A DNA stretch of 64,000 nucleotides from NCBI GenBank assembly GCA_028687645.1, contig JAQTZQ010000001.1:23980-87979 (forward strand), written 5' to 3'. Shown piece by piece: positions 45,423 through 55,446 of this stretch. Every line of letters begins with the position of its first letter. Within the stretch, counting starts at the first letter, position 1. The notes beneath the pieces were generated by a model. That model was not told the DNA's origin. It saw nothing but the letters and a program-made list of their open reading frames with translations, and ran no database searches. The stretch is from Rhodocyclaceae bacterium (lineage in GTDB: Bacteria; Pseudomonadota; Gammaproteobacteria; Burkholderiales; Rhodocyclaceae). A program made the translations under genes and the position numbers.

Positions 45423-48239
45423 ATGCCCCTCTTATTGTTGGTGGACGGTTCGTCCTATTTGTACCGCGCTTTTCACGCCCTGCCCGACATGCGCAACAAG
45501 GCGGGCGAACCGACGGGCGCCATGTATGGCGTTTTGAACATGCTACGCCGGCTGGAAAGCGACTACAAGGCAGACTACAAGGCGATTGTCTTCGATGCCA
45601 AAGGCAAAACCTTCCGCGATGACTGGTTCCCTGCCTATAAAGCGCACCGCCCTTCAATGCCGGAAGACCTGGTCAAGCAGATCGAACCCATCCACGCCGC
45701 AATCAAGGCTGCCGGCTGGCCGGTGCTGATGGTTGATGGCGTTGAAGCCGATGACGTGATCGGCACGCTGGCGACGAATGCCACGGTCGACGGCATAAAC
45801 ACCCTGATTTCTACGGGCGATAAAGACCTGACCCAACTGGTCAATCCGCTGGTGCGCTGGTACAACACGATGAGCAACGAGTTGCTTGACGAAGCTGGCG
45901 TTGAAGCCAAGTTCGGCGTGCCACCCGGCAAGATTGTCGATTATCTGGCACTGGTCGGCGACACCGTTGACGGCGTTCCCGGCGTTGCCAAATGCGGCCC
46001 GAAGACCGCGCTCAAGTGGCTGGAGCAATATGGTTCGCTGGATGAGATCGTTGCCCACGCCGATGAGATTGGCGGTGTTGTCGGGCAGAACCTGCGCGAC
46101 CATCTGACATTTTTACCGCTGGGCAAGAAACTGGTCACCGTCGCCTGCGACCTGACAAATTTGCCCGCAATTTCGGCGTTGACCGTAACAAATCGCGACA
46201 CCGAAACCCTGCGCGATCTCTACACCCGCTACGAATTTCGTACATGGTTACGAGAGCTAGATTCTCCGCCCCCTCCCCTTCAAGGGGAGGGCCGGGGTGG
46301 GGATGGGTCTATCAGCCGAGATGCCACCCATCCCCCTGATGAAGCCACTAAGCAACCGACTAAGCCGCCAAACAACGGCGGCCAAGTCTCTGCTTATCCC
46401 AGCCTCCCCCTTGAAGGGGGAGGAGCCATCATCCCGTTCAACTACCAGACCATCCTCACCTGGCCGCAATTCGACACCTGGCTGGCCAAAATCGAATCCG
46501 CCGACCTCACCGCCCTCGACACCGAAACCACCAGCCTCGACTCCTTCGCCGCCCGCATCGTCGGCATCTCCCTATCGGTCAAAGCTGGGGAAGCCTGCTA
46601 CATCCCGCTTGCCCACAGCGGCCCCGGCGTCGTCGACCAGTTGCCACGCGATGAAGTGCTAGCCCGCCTCAAGCCCTGGCTGGAAGCCGTCGACCGTAAA
46701 AAGGTGCTGCAAAACGCCAAGTACGATCAGCACATTTTCGCCAATCACGGCATCACGCTCGCCGGCATCGCCCACGACACCATGCTGCAAAGCTACGTCA
46801 TCGAGTCCGACAAAGGCCACGATCTCGGCCAACTGTGCACCCGCCACCTTGGCCTCTCCACCATTGCCTACGAAGACTTGTGCGGTAAGGGCGCCAAGCA
46901 GATCACCTTCGACCAGGTTGATCTTGAACGCGCCGCCACCTATGCCGCCGAGGACGCCGACGTTACCTTGCGCATCCATCAGGTGCTGCATCCACAATTC
47001 GCCAGCGAAACCGGGCTGTCCACCATTTATCACGACCTGGAAATGCCTGCCCGGCAGGTCATCTGGCAAATGGAAAGGACCGGCATCCTGATTGATGGCG
47101 ACATTCTCGCCCGCCAAAGCCACGAAATCGGCCAGAAAATCATGGCCCTGGAAACGCAGGCCTACGAACTCGCTGGCCAACCCTTCAATCTAGCCTCACC
47201 CAAGCAACTGGCCGACATCTTGTTTGAAAAGCAGGGCCTGCCGATCAAGAAAAAAACCCCCAGCGGCGGCCCATCGACCGACGAAGAAGTGCTCTCCGAA
47301 CTAGCGCTTGATTACCCGCTGCCCAAGCTGCTGCTCGAACATCGCAGCCTCGCCAAGCTCAAAGGCACCTACACCGACAAGCTGCCGCGCATGATCAATC
47401 CGCAAACCGGGCGCGTACATACGCACTTCTCGCAGGCCTCAGTCGTTACCGGGCGCCTGGCGTCCAGCGACCCCAATTTGCAGAACATTCCGGTGCGCAC
47501 CGAAGAAGGTCGCCGCATTCGTACGGCTTTCATTGCCCCGCCCGGACACAGTATTGTCTCGGCCGATTACTCGCAAATCGAACTGCGCATCATGGCCCAC
47601 CTCTCGGGTGACGAACGCCTGCTCGACGCCTTCGCCCATGGTGAAGACGTGCACCGCGCGACAGCCGGGGAAATTTTCGGCGTCACGCCGCTCGAAGTCG
47701 GCCCCGACCAGCGCCGCGTCGCCAAGAGCATCAACTTCGGCCTGATCTACGGCATGAGCGCCTTCGGCCTCGCCCGCCAGCTCGGGCTGGAACGCAGCGC
47801 TGCGCAGACCTATATCGAGCGCTACTTCAACCGTTACCCGGGGGTTGCCCGTTACATGGAAGAGGCACGCGAAATGGCCCGGCAAAAAGGCTACGTCGAA
47901 ACCGCCTTTGGTCGCCGGCTGTGGTTCCCGGAAATTCGTTCGAGCAACGGCAACCGTCGCCAGGGAGCGGAACGGGCGGCAATCAACGCACCGATGCAGG
48001 GTACCGCCGCCGACCTTATCAAACTGGCGATGATTGCCGTGCAGAACTGGTTATTGCGGTCAACCCTGAAATCACGCCTGGTTTTACAAGTGCATGACGA
48101 ACTGGTGCTTGAGGTGCCGGATGACGAACTTAACGAAATTCGTCTGCACCTGCCACGGCTGATGACTCAGGTCGCCGAACTCAAAGTGCCGCTGGTGGTG
48201 GAAGTCGGCGTCGGCGCCAACTGGGAAGCAGCACACTAG
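45423..48239 (+). CDS. polA: DNA polymerase I
   Basis: 938 residues. It removes RNA primers and fills gaps. The 5'-3' exonuclease domain spans about 1-275 (LLLVDGSSYLYRAFHALP; VEADDVIGTLA; GDKDLTQLV). The 3'-5' proofreading domain spans about 340-535 with an intact DTETTSLD motif (residues 365-372). The polymerase domain follows, with SADYSQIELRIMAHLSGD (motif A), RRVAKSINFGLIYG (motif B) and LQVHDELVLEVP (motif C). Between the first two domains, residues about 281-335 are a Pro/Gly-rich insertion encoded by a palindromic repeat. The frame is kept, so the protein should be active. Confidence 0.96.
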   Translation: MPLLLLVDGSSYLYRAFHALPDMRNKAGEPTGAMYGVLNMLRRLESDYKADYKAIVFDAKGKTFRDDWFPAYKAHRPSMPEDLVKQIEPIHAAIKAAGWPVLMVDGVEADDVIGTLATNATVDGINTLISTGDKDLTQLVNPLVRWYNTMSNELLDEAGVEAKFGVPPGKIVDYLALVGDTVDGVPGVAKCGPKTALKWLEQYGSLDEIVAHADEIGGVVGQNLRDHLTFLPLGKKLVTVACDLTNLPAISALTVTNRDTETLRDLYTRYEFRTWLRELDSPPPPLQGEGRGGDGSISRDATHPPDEATKQPTKPPNNGGQVSAYPSLPLEGGGAIIPFNYQTILTWPQFDTWLAKIESADLTALDTETTSLDSFAARIVGISLSVKAGEACYIPLAHSGPGVVDQLPRDEVLARLKPWLEAVDRKKVLQNAKYDQHIFANHGITLAGIAHDTMLQSYVIESDKGHDLGQLCTRHLGLSTIAYEDLCGKGAKQITFDQVDLERAATYAAEDADVTLRIHQVLHPQFASETGLSTIYHDLEMPARQVIWQMERTGILIDGDILARQSHEIGQKIMALETQAYELAGQPFNLASPKQLADILFEKQGLPIKKKTPSGGPSTDEEVLSELALDYPLPKLLLEHRSLAKLKGTYTDKLPRMINPQTGRVHTHFSQASVVTGRLASSDPNLQNIPVRTEEGRRIRTAFIAPPGHSIVSADYSQIELRIMAHLSGDERLLDAFAHGEDVHRATAGEIFGVTPLEVGPDQRRVAKSINFGLIYGMSAFGLARQLGLERSAAQTYIERYFNRYPGVARYMEEAREMARQKGYVETAFGRRLWFPEIRSSNGNRRQGAERAAINAPMQGTAADLIKLAMIAVQNWLLRSTLKSRLVLQVHDELVLEVPDDELNEIRLHLPRLMTQVAELKVPLVVEVGVGANWEAAH
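46271..46423 (+). repeat. Palindromic REP/MITE-like element inserted in polA
   Basis: Two near-identical 21-base palindromes flank the segment: half-sites CCCTCCCCTT at 46271-46291 and CCTCCCCCTT at 46403-46423, each around one unpaired central base. Inside, GGGGATGGGT (46299-46308) and ACCCATCCCC (46326-46335) form another inverted pair. The whole can fold back on itself. C/G-rich repeats of this look are common between genes in beta- and gammaproteobacteria. Here it is in frame within the polA linker. Confidence 0.8.
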
Positions 48240-48313
48240 TCGTAGCAGTTGGGCTTATGGGTTGGCCGCGATATGCCGCATAATTCCAGCATCGAACGCC
48301 GGGAGAAACTAAG

Positions 48314-48799
48314 ATGAAAGTCGCCAGCTACACGCAAATCAGCGAAGCCGAATATCTTGCGCTGGAAGCACAGAGTCCGCTCAAGCACGAATATGTCGCC
48401 GGTGGTATTTACGCGATGACCGGCGCCTCGCTTCGCCATAACGTCATTGCGCTCAATATCGCCGCACTGCTACGCGCCCATCTGCGCGGCTCGCCCTGCC
48501 GGACGTTCATGAGCGATGCCAAACTGCGGGTCAACAAACTCAGCAGCTAATACTACCCGGACGTCATGATTACCTGCGATCCGCGGCATCAAAATATCAC
48601 CCCCGCCGACACGGTGATTGAAACACCGTGGCTTGTCGTCGAAATACTCTCAAACAGTACCGAAGCCACCGACCGCCGCCAGGGCGATATCGGCTGGCAA
48701 ATCATCACGCTTTCACCCGGCGACCCGGTGGAACTGAACAGTGTCGAGATATTGACTGACTTTGCTGCAATCTACGAAGAAAGCGGGCTGGCATTCTGA
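48314..48799 (+). pseudogene. Uma2-family (DUF820) nuclease-fold gene, broken
   Basis: The first 78 codons give a good Uma2 N-terminus (YTQISEAEYLALEA...KHEYVAGGIYAMTGAS, then FMSDAKLRV). A TAA then interrupts exactly where the family continues with 'YYPDVM', and the same frame goes on with YYPDVMITCDPRH and VVEILSNSTEATDRR. After that about 40 residues of the core (the catalytic Lys region) are missing, and the tail EILTDFAAIYE is reached early. So there is one stop plus one internal deletion. These families are plentiful in cyanobacteria and scattered elsewhere by transfer. Confidence 0.8.
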
Positions 48800-49824
48800 A
48801 TCGCCCCGCTGGCCAGCAAGCGTTCAAAAGCGGCGAGCGCTTCGTCAACAGCGATATCTCCGACATCACGCGACGGCTTCTGTAGCAACTCGTAGGGCAC
48901 GCCCCAGGGATGCCAGCGCTCAGCGGAAGAATTGCCGAAGAAACAGACCAGCGGCTTGCCCAGTCCGGCGGCAATGTGCATGCCACCGCCATCCGAAAGG
49001 ATGGCACAATCGGCCAATGACAAGCCAGCGATGAGTTCCGACAAATGCACTGTCCGAACTGGCGCAACGGGCAAACCGGCCATCGCAGCCAGCAAACTGG
49101 CCGCTTTCCCATCATCGCCCGGATGAAAAGGGTTATTTTCGTCACCTGGTGACCAGAAGATCAGGAAGCGGGCAGCATGCCGTGTATGCAACCGATGCGC
49201 CAACTCAGCAAAATTTGCGGCTGACCAACGCTGTTTTTCCTTGCGCGCACTGATGTGCAGGGCGACGAGAGGGCCGTCACCTTGCACCAGTGCGGGAGGT
49301 AACTGTTTTTGTAGCTGTTTAGCCAGCGCGGTATCAGCTGTCACGGTCAACGCCGGAATTGGGCTGAAAATTTCCAACGGTGCCAGCAGACGGAACATAT
49401 CCTCAGTTTCATGCAGCTTGCCACCATCGCCATGCGGAACCGGCAAGTCTATACAGCCGGATGTCTGAGCACCAACAAAGCCCACAATATGCTGCGGCGC
49501 GATCCAGCGTGCCAACTTGACGGCACGCGAAGCAAAACCGCCGTTGGGTAGCAAAACATAATCAAATTTCATCTGCCGCAGTTGCCAAAGCAGGTGCACA
49601 CGACGCAAATAAGCCTGCCAGCGCGATTCCCCGGCTGCATGCTTGCCCTTGGTGTAAGCAAACACAGCATCCAGATAGGGATTGCCGGAAATTGCCGGCG
49701 CGTTATAACTATTGACCAACGCAGCAAGATAAGCCCGTGGATATTTCTGGCGTAGCGCCTCAAACAACGGCGTGGTGCAGATCAAATCACCGATGTTGTC
49801 TCGACGAATGATCAGTATTTTCAT
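48772..49824 (-). CDS. GT9-family glycosyltransferase (heptosyltransferase-like)
   Basis: 350 residues from the ATG at 49824; a GTG at 49836 is also in frame. ADP-heptose:LPS transferase fold: KILIIRRDNIGDLICTTPLFEALR at the start, and the C-terminal LSLADCAILSDGGGMHIAAGLGKPLVCFFGNSSAERWHPWG block that binds the sugar nucleotide. It probably adds a heptose or similar sugar to LPS core or another glycan; substrate unknown. It ends the long minus-strand polysaccharide cluster. Confidence 0.88.
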   Translation of the reverse strand: MKILIIRRDNIGDLICTTPLFEALRQKYPRAYLAALVNSYNAPAISGNPYLDAVFAYTKGKHAAGESRWQAYLRRVHLLWQLRQMKFDYVLLPNGGFASRAVKLARWIAPQHIVGFVGAQTSGCIDLPVPHGDGGKLHETEDMFRLLAPLEIFSPIPALTVTADTALAKQLQKQLPPALVQGDGPLVALHISARKEKQRWSAANFAELAHRLHTRHAARFLIFWSPGDENNPFHPGDDGKAASLLAAMAGLPVAPVRTVHLSELIAGLSLADCAILSDGGGMHIAAGLGKPLVCFFGNSSAERWHPWGVPYELLQKPSRDVGDIAVDEALAAFERLLASGAIQNASPLSS

Positions 49825-49847
49825 TTCATTGGTCACCGTGGGTGATA

Positions 49848-50810
49848 TCAGGCAATGAGCACCCGCGCCTGATCGATCCTTGATTTGCCTGCCAGATACA
49901 GCCAGGACAGCAAAAAACGCCCACGCGCGCCCAACCAGCCGGGGGCCAGCAAGGTCAAATGGGCATGACGGAAGTGGCGAACCTGTTGCGGAATATGTTG
50001 GTTATCGACAAGGTACACCCGCTCCTTGCGAATCAGGTCAATTAAAACCCCAGCCTCGATATCCCGCTTCTCGACCAGTAGCAGTTGTCGGCACGGCACG
50101 CCCCAGCGGGCCTCACATATCTGGCGATTGCGCGCAATCATCTGGCGTTTGACATCACTCGGCAGCTTTTTGAAGGACTGACTACCCAGATGTAAAACAA
50201 AAGCATCATCACACTGGGCAGCACGAAAACCAGCCGCGCGCGCCCGGTAGCTGAAGTCGTTGTCTTCGTAGTAACCCCCGTCAAAAATCTCGTCGAGCAA
50301 GCCCAATTCCTGAAAAATCCGGCTTTGCACAACCATACAAAATCCCGAACAGTGGGCAAGTTCGGTATACAAAGCATTTTGCCCAGCAATGAGTTGATGG
50401 GCATAAGCATTGACATCGCCAACCTGGCGGTTTTCGCTACGCTCGTTGCCACGCGGGTTAACCAGTCCGATATCAGGTTCACGCTGCATCAGGGCAATGC
50501 AGCGCGCGAGCCAGGCCGACCCACAAATCACATCGTTGTTGAGCAGACAAACATACTCAGCCTCGACATGACGCAAGCCGATGTTGGTGGCCTTGAGCCA
50601 ACCGATATTTTTTTCATTCTGGATCAGCAGCGTTTCACCAAATTCATGGCTTGCCGCAATGTCGCGGAAATAGGCGCGCGCCTCCTCATCTTCGGAGTTA
50701 TCAACCAGAATCAGGCGATAAGAAAAATGCGCCTCCCGCTTGAGGCTTTCGAGCGCCGTGCGGGTCATGGCTACGGCATTCCAGGTAGCCATGACGATAT
50801 CACAACGCAT
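49848..50810 (-). CDS. GT2-family glycosyltransferase
   Basis: 320 residues. GT-A fold: DIVMATWNAVAMTRTALESL at the start, LILVDNSED for the first acidic site, EYVCLLNNDV as the DxD-like motif (NND, about 93-95), and DGGYYEDNDFSYRARAAGF as the ED acceptor region. This is the WcaA/RfbF-like type that adds rhamnose, galactose or similar to the growing glycan. Its start overlaps the end of the upstream ligase gene by 11 bases. Confidence 0.9.
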   Translation of the reverse strand: MRCDIVMATWNAVAMTRTALESLKREAHFSYRLILVDNSEDEEARAYFRDIAASHEFGETLLIQNEKNIGWLKATNIGLRHVEAEYVCLLNNDVICGSAWLARCIALMQREPDIGLVNPRGNERSENRQVGDVNAYAHQLIAGQNALYTELAHCSGFCMVVQSRIFQELGLLDEIFDGGYYEDNDFSYRARAAGFRAAQCDDAFVLHLGSQSFKKLPSDVKRQMIARNRQICEARWGVPCRQLLLVEKRDIEAGVLIDLIRKERVYLVDNQHIPQQVRHFRHAHLTLLAPGWLGARGRFLLSWLYLAGKSRIDQARVLIA

Positions 50811-52086
50811 GATTTGCCTGCTCGTCTGGTAGTTGCCTGCTCAGGGCAACGGAACACGCAGCGGCGATTGCCACAAGGATCGGCAAAGAGCGCCAGGCCG
50901 GGGTTTCAAACTGATAAAAGAAAACATAATTACCAATAAAAGAAACCAGCACCGCCAAGGCAAGAAGCAGCCAGGCATTGCCAACAAGCACCTTGCGTTG
51001 CCGCCAGACGGGTGGCAACAGGGACTGAATCAAGACGAAGGTGAGCCCAAAAAGCGCGAAAACTCCCGGCCAGCCTGCCGCAAAAAGTGTCTCAAAAAAG
51101 ATGCTGTGCGGAGCGCTAGGCAGCCAGCCCAGTTGTTCCGAAAAAGCAGGTGTCCATTCGGCATGCCCGGGTATACCCAGTCCATAGTGATGACGAAAAA
51201 CCAGATGACCAAAGCCATGACCCAGCCACGGCGCCTGCATGGACATGTCCCAGGCGGGTAACCAATGTCCTCCCCAGCGGTTGCTGGCGTTGGTCTGCTG
51301 AAATTTACCCAGGACATAGGCAGCCTGCTCCGGAAACCACAGGTAAAGCATGATCACGCCCAGAATGACCAAGACGGCGCCAAGCATTAACAAACGCCAC
51401 ATCCTGGCCAGTACGGCAAAAACCAGCGACATCAGCAGAATCGCCAGTGTGGCCCCGCGAAAACCGGTGGTCACGGCCAGCACCATGGCGCCGCTGGCGC
51501 CGACGGCAGCGACAAAGACAAGCCAGGGGCGGCGGGGCTGCGCCACGTAGCCGGCGAGTGCAAAGGGAAAAAAGGTGACCATCCAGAACAGATAATCGCG
51601 TTGAAACGGGAGTTTTCCCGTACTCACAACGCCCTGAGCGGTACTAAAAACTGAGTGCAGAAACATCAAAAAGCAGGCCAGCGCCCCGGCAACCAAAAGA
51701 CGCCGCGCCCGATCGGTGCTGTTGAGATAGAGAAAGACAATCAGGGCAAAGAAGGTGCCCTTGAGCAGATCGCTGCTAAAGCGATGCCGGCTTTCTCCGA
51801 GCAATTCGGCAGGTACTTGAAACAGGCTCAAGGCCAACAAAGCAAGCAACAGCAACCAGGTCAAAATAAGCCGATGAGAGAGTTGGGCGATTTGGGGGCA
51901 ACCGTATTTCCAGCACGCCAAAGCGAGGCCGAGCACACTCAGCAGCAGGCATAGCGAGCCGATAATCCCCGGTAACGGGGGGAAAAAATGCAACATGAAA
52001 TAAGCCAGCAATGGCCATTCAAACCAGGCCATTCCGGATCCGGCTGGATTGGCAAAAAATGAACGCAAAAAAACCGGAAAGCGCAT
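50800..52086 (-). CDS. O-antigen ligase/polymerase (Wzy_C/WaaL-like)
   Basis: 428 residues from the ATG at 52086, one base after the stop of the upstream gene. About ten or eleven membrane segments. The large periplasmic loop, about 255-330, holds the Wzy_C signature (WDMSMQAPWLGHGFGHLVFRHHYG, then PHSIFFETLFAAGWPG with the conserved His). Such proteins either ligate O-antigen to lipid A-core or polymerise repeat units; sequence alone does not separate the two. Confidence 0.85.
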   Translation of the reverse strand: MRFPVFLRSFFANPAGSGMAWFEWPLLAYFMLHFFPPLPGIIGSLCLLLSVLGLALACWKYGCPQIAQLSHRLILTWLLLLALLALSLFQVPAELLGESRHRFSSDLLKGTFFALIVFLYLNSTDRARRLLVAGALACFLMFLHSVFSTAQGVVSTGKLPFQRDYLFWMVTFFPFALAGYVAQPRRPWLVFVAAVGASGAMVLAVTTGFRGATLAILLMSLVFAVLARMWRLLMLGAVLVILGVIMLYLWFPEQAAYVLGKFQQTNASNRWGGHWLPAWDMSMQAPWLGHGFGHLVFRHHYGLGIPGHAEWTPAFSEQLGWLPSAPHSIFFETLFAAGWPGVFALFGLTFVLIQSLLPPVWRQRKVLVGNAWLLLALAVLVSFIGNYVFFYQFETPAWRSLPILVAIAAACSVALSRQLPDEQANHAL

Positions 52087-52087
52087 C

Positions 52088-53278
52088 TCAACCCGCCCCA
52101 TCTTCCGGCACGGCATGGCCAGGGTTAGTCGCATGCCGCTGTCGAGCAACCTCGATATTTACAACATCAAGCAAGCGGGTCGCCCGTGCCGCCCAGGTAA
52201 AGTCATGCGCTTTGATACTTAAGCGCTCACCCATCGCTTTGGCGCGCAGCGGATCATCCACCAAAGCGCGCACGGCACCCGCGAGGGATTGCGCGTCACC
52301 CGGGGTAAACCACGATGCCTCATGCTCATCAAGCACCTCACGCAATACCGGTAAATCACTCACCACCACCGCACAACCAGCGGCCATGTACTCAAACAAT
52401 TTGAGCGGCGAGGTGAATGCACTGACCGAGCCAGCACGATTGGGCAATATGGCGATACAGGCACGAGCCAGGCGCACGCCAACCTCATGCGGCGAGAGAT
52501 GACCAACAAATTCGACACGGGCACCCGAGGCAGGTAGCAGTGTGCGCAACCGTGCTATTCCTTGCTCATCGCCACCGATCACAACGATACGACATTCGGG
52601 CAACCACTGCGTCGCCGCAATCAGATCGTCAACCCCCTTCCAGGCAAAAAAGCTGCCGGCATAAACAATTTCCTGGCCAATCTGCGTCCAGTCCTTGCTT
52701 CCCGGCTCTGCCGGCAGCGCAGTCGCACTGGGAACAATGGCAAAATCCCGATTGAGACCAAAATAGCGGTTCAAGGCGTCGGCAAGCCCTTGCGTAATGG
52801 CAACCAATGCCGCCGACTTTTCGATCACCGACTTTTCCTGGGCAAACAACTTGGGGGCTGGCTGGGAAAATATTTCGTGCGCCTCGTAAATCAGGGGCAG
52901 GCGTGGAAATCGCCGCAACATGGCGGCGGCCAGTTTGACATGCCGGGCAAAAGCAAGCTGCGGCCCGTTCCCCAAGCGCGCCTCAGCATTCAACCAGCGA
53001 CCAAGGCGCCAAATGAACAGTCGATTCGAGTGCGTGCGCAAAAAGGCTAAAGGGAAAGGCAGGCCACGCGAGAGGGGCACAAGCCGAACATTCTCCGGGC
53101 ATCGCAGTCCACAGCAAGCAAAGGGATCGCTGATTCCGGCCACCGGCACATACGCAAGGTCAATCGCCAGGCCTTGATCAGCCAATGCCGCAACGGTATT
53201 GATAACCTGCAATGCCCGCGCCTTGCGCAACGGCAAGGGCTCAGGAAAAACATACAGGAGCCGGGTTGGCTTGTTCAT
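52088..53278 (-). CDS. GT4-family glycosyltransferase
   Basis: 396 residues. GT-B fold: LLYVFPEPLPLRKARALQVINTVAAL at the start, VYAGSFFAWKGVDDLIAA opening the second half, and PLKLFEYMAAGCAVVVSDLPVLREVL with the EX7E nucleotide-sugar site. It starts by overlapping the upstream stop (ATGA). Sugar unknown. Confidence 0.9.
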   Translation of the reverse strand: MNKPTRLLYVFPEPLPLRKARALQVINTVAALADQGLAIDLAYVPVAGISDPFACCGLRCPENVRLVPLSRGLPFPLAFLRTHSNRLFIWRLGRWLNAEARLGNGPQLAFARHVKLAAAMLRRFPRLPLIYEAHEIFSQPAPKLFAQEKSVIEKSAALVAITQGLADALNRYFGLNRDFAIVPSATALPAEPGSKDWTQIGQEIVYAGSFFAWKGVDDLIAATQWLPECRIVVIGGDEQGIARLRTLLPASGARVEFVGHLSPHEVGVRLARACIAILPNRAGSVSAFTSPLKLFEYMAAGCAVVVSDLPVLREVLDEHEASWFTPGDAQSLAGAVRALVDDPLRAKAMGERLSIKAHDFTWAARATRLLDVVNIEVARQRHATNPGHAVPEDGAG

Positions 53279-54429
53279 GGCGCCTGTCGTGACCTGTCAT
53301 CGCCAGACGCCGGCGCGTTGGCGAGTGCAGCCAGCAGACGTCGGGCTGCCAAATCCCAGGTAAATAGCGTTTCGATTCTCTGGCGCGCGGCCTCCCCCAT
53401 GGCTTTGCGGGTGTCTGCCGCGTCGCAGAGCTCAGCCATCGCCTGGGCGCAGGCGTCAATATCGCCCAAATTAAAGAGTTGACCGCAATGCCCTTCATTT
53501 CCCACCACCTCGGGCATCCCGCCGTTATAACTGGCAACTACCGGCAAACCACAGGCCATCGCCTCGGCAACAGCAATTCCGAACGCCTCCTCACCAAGCC
53601 CTGGAAACAAACCCGCATCGGCACAGGCGAAGAGTGTAGGTAATTGGTCGTGGGAAACCGCCGGATGGAAGACGATACGATCAAAGACACCAAGCTTTTT
53701 GGCTTGCGCCTGCAGGCCGGGCCTGGCATCTCCATCACCGACAATGAGCATTCTTGCCGATTTGCCAGCGAGGACAGGCGAGGCCAGCGCTTGAATGGCG
53801 AGATGAAGTCCCTTCAGACCAATCAATCGCCCGGCAAAGGCAAAGACCACATCATCGGCCTGAAAACCAAGACTGAGGCGCCGCTCCCTATCACGCTGCC
53901 CGGGTTTAAATCGCTGGGTATCAACCCCATTGAACATCACTCGCACCAAGCGCTTGTAGCGACTGTAATTTTGCTGGGCATTGAAATGACTGCAGGCAAG
54001 CAGCACCGAGATACGACTTGCCAGCCAGCGGTCGCCAGACATGAAATCCGTGCCACCGCTCATGAATGCAAAGCGGGAGGGATGGAGCGCCGGCATCAGA
54101 CGAGGCCAGAAAAAATCAAATGGCTTGGTCAGGATGATCCAGTCGTGACCGGCGGCAATCACGTCGCTACGCGCTTGCCGCGCAAAACTCAGACGCTCTG
54201 CCAGCTTGCGGAAACGCGTCCCAAAATTGGGGAAGCGCTGACGCGGGGTATAGGGATAGGTTTGCACCGTCACCGCCCGCGCCCCGAGATCGGCACGAAT
54301 CGCGCCCTCACCGCCGTAGATGGTGACCTGATGGCCGAGATCGGCCAGCACCATGGCCAGTTGCCAGACTGCAGTTTGCACGCCCCCGAAGGAGACGGTT
54401 GTGGTGACGTCGATAAATGCAATTTTCAT
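53275..54429 (-). CDS. GT4-family glycosyltransferase
   Basis: 384 residues from the ATG at 54429. The N-terminus KIAFIDVTTTVSFGGVQTAVWQLAMVL is the acceptor-side glycine loop. The second domain has FAFAGRLIGLKGLHLAIQAL and GLGEEAFGIAVAEAMACGLPVVASYNGGMPEVV, the GT4 donor site with the EX7E pair. Overlapping starts and stops on both sides show that it is within one transcript. Confidence 0.92.
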   Translation of the reverse strand: MKIAFIDVTTTVSFGGVQTAVWQLAMVLADLGHQVTIYGGEGAIRADLGARAVTVQTYPYTPRQRFPNFGTRFRKLAERLSFARQARSDVIAAGHDWIILTKPFDFFWPRLMPALHPSRFAFMSGGTDFMSGDRWLASRISVLLACSHFNAQQNYSRYKRLVRVMFNGVDTQRFKPGQRDRERRLSLGFQADDVVFAFAGRLIGLKGLHLAIQALASPVLAGKSARMLIVGDGDARPGLQAQAKKLGVFDRIVFHPAVSHDQLPTLFACADAGLFPGLGEEAFGIAVAEAMACGLPVVASYNGGMPEVVGNEGHCGQLFNLGDIDACAQAMAELCDAADTRKAMGEAARQRIETLFTWDLAARRLLAALANAPASGDDRSRQAP

Positions 54430-55445
54430 GCAGCCTCCCCGGTGAGAGCCGCTTCGACATGCGCCCATACCGCGTCGACCGAAATTGCCGCCATGGTGCA
54501 CGCCGTCGTCGCATCAGCCAGCGCGACGGGATGCTCAACCACGCCGAGATAACTTGGATGTTCGAGTGGCGCCAGGAAGCGCCCTGGGTGCAGGCAGTGA
54601 TAGAGCGCCACCATGGGGACGCCAAGCGCACCCGCCAGATGGGTCGGCCCGGTGTCCACGCCAATATAAAGATCCAGATTTTCCATCAACGCCAAGGTTT
54701 GTCGCAGCGAGAACTTTCCCGCCAGGCAATGGCAACGCTCCCCCAGAACTCGCGCCAGAGATTCCCCTGCAGCGGCGTCTGGGCGATCGCCAAAGATCAG
54801 GATTTGTGCGTCGGGAAAACGCACCAGCAGACGCTCGCCCAATTGCTGAAAATTTTCCCTGGGCCAGTTGCGATACGCCTTGGTCGGGAAGCTGGCAATT
54901 TGAAAGCCAATCCTCACCCATTGTCCGCCACCATGCGCAGCAATCCACTCACTGGCCATCCGTCGCTCATCTTCGGTAACCTGATAGTCTAGACGCAAGC
55001 CCGCCGCCGGAATACTCAGCGGCGCGAGCCAGCGCAAGCGGTCATGGACGGCATGGCGCATTCCTTGATCGCTGATCATTGCAAACAAGCGGGCATCGAG
55101 TTTTTGCTTGCCGCAGGGCAATGCAATCACCTGGCGCGCTACCCGCAGCGCGTATGCATGCAGGGCTGGCTCATGACCAAAAACCAGTGCGAGATCATAG
55201 CGCTGACCAAAACGCCCGCGAAAGGGTGCGGTCTTTTTGCTGATTGCTGCACACCGATCGATCAGCGGCAGACCACGCAATACCTCCAGCCGCTTCGGGT
55301 GCGCCAGACAAACTATCTCGGCCACCGGATAAGCCGCTCGCAACGCGCGCAAAACCGGAACGACGAGAATCGTGTCACCAATCCGGGCGACATTGATCAC
55401 CAGAATGCGGCGTATCGGCCCAACCAAAGATCGTTTTTCGCTCAA
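54426..55445 (-). CDS. GT9-family glycosyltransferase (heptosyltransferase-like)
   Basis: 339 residues from a TTG at 55445, chosen because AGGGA lies 6 bases before it and it falls just past the preceding stop. A longer frame exists to 55523 but would overlap the upstream gene. It opens RRILVINVARIGDTILVVPVLRALR and carries the GT9 C-terminal block LYIGVDTGPTHLAGALGVPMVALY. It probably transfers heptose or a related sugar to the inner glycan core; acceptor unknown. Confidence 0.85.
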   Translation of the reverse strand: MSEKRSLVGPIRRILVINVARIGDTILVVPVLRALRAAYPVAEIVCLAHPKRLEVLRGLPLIDRCAAISKKTAPFRGRFGQRYDLALVFGHEPALHAYALRVARQVIALPCGKQKLDARLFAMISDQGMRHAVHDRLRWLAPLSIPAAGLRLDYQVTEDERRMASEWIAAHGGGQWVRIGFQIASFPTKAYRNWPRENFQQLGERLLVRFPDAQILIFGDRPDAAAGESLARVLGERCHCLAGKFSLRQTLALMENLDLYIGVDTGPTHLAGALGVPMVALYHCLHPGRFLAPLEHPSYLGVVEHPVALADATTACTMAAISVDAVWAHVEAALTGEAA

Positions 55446-55446
55446 T

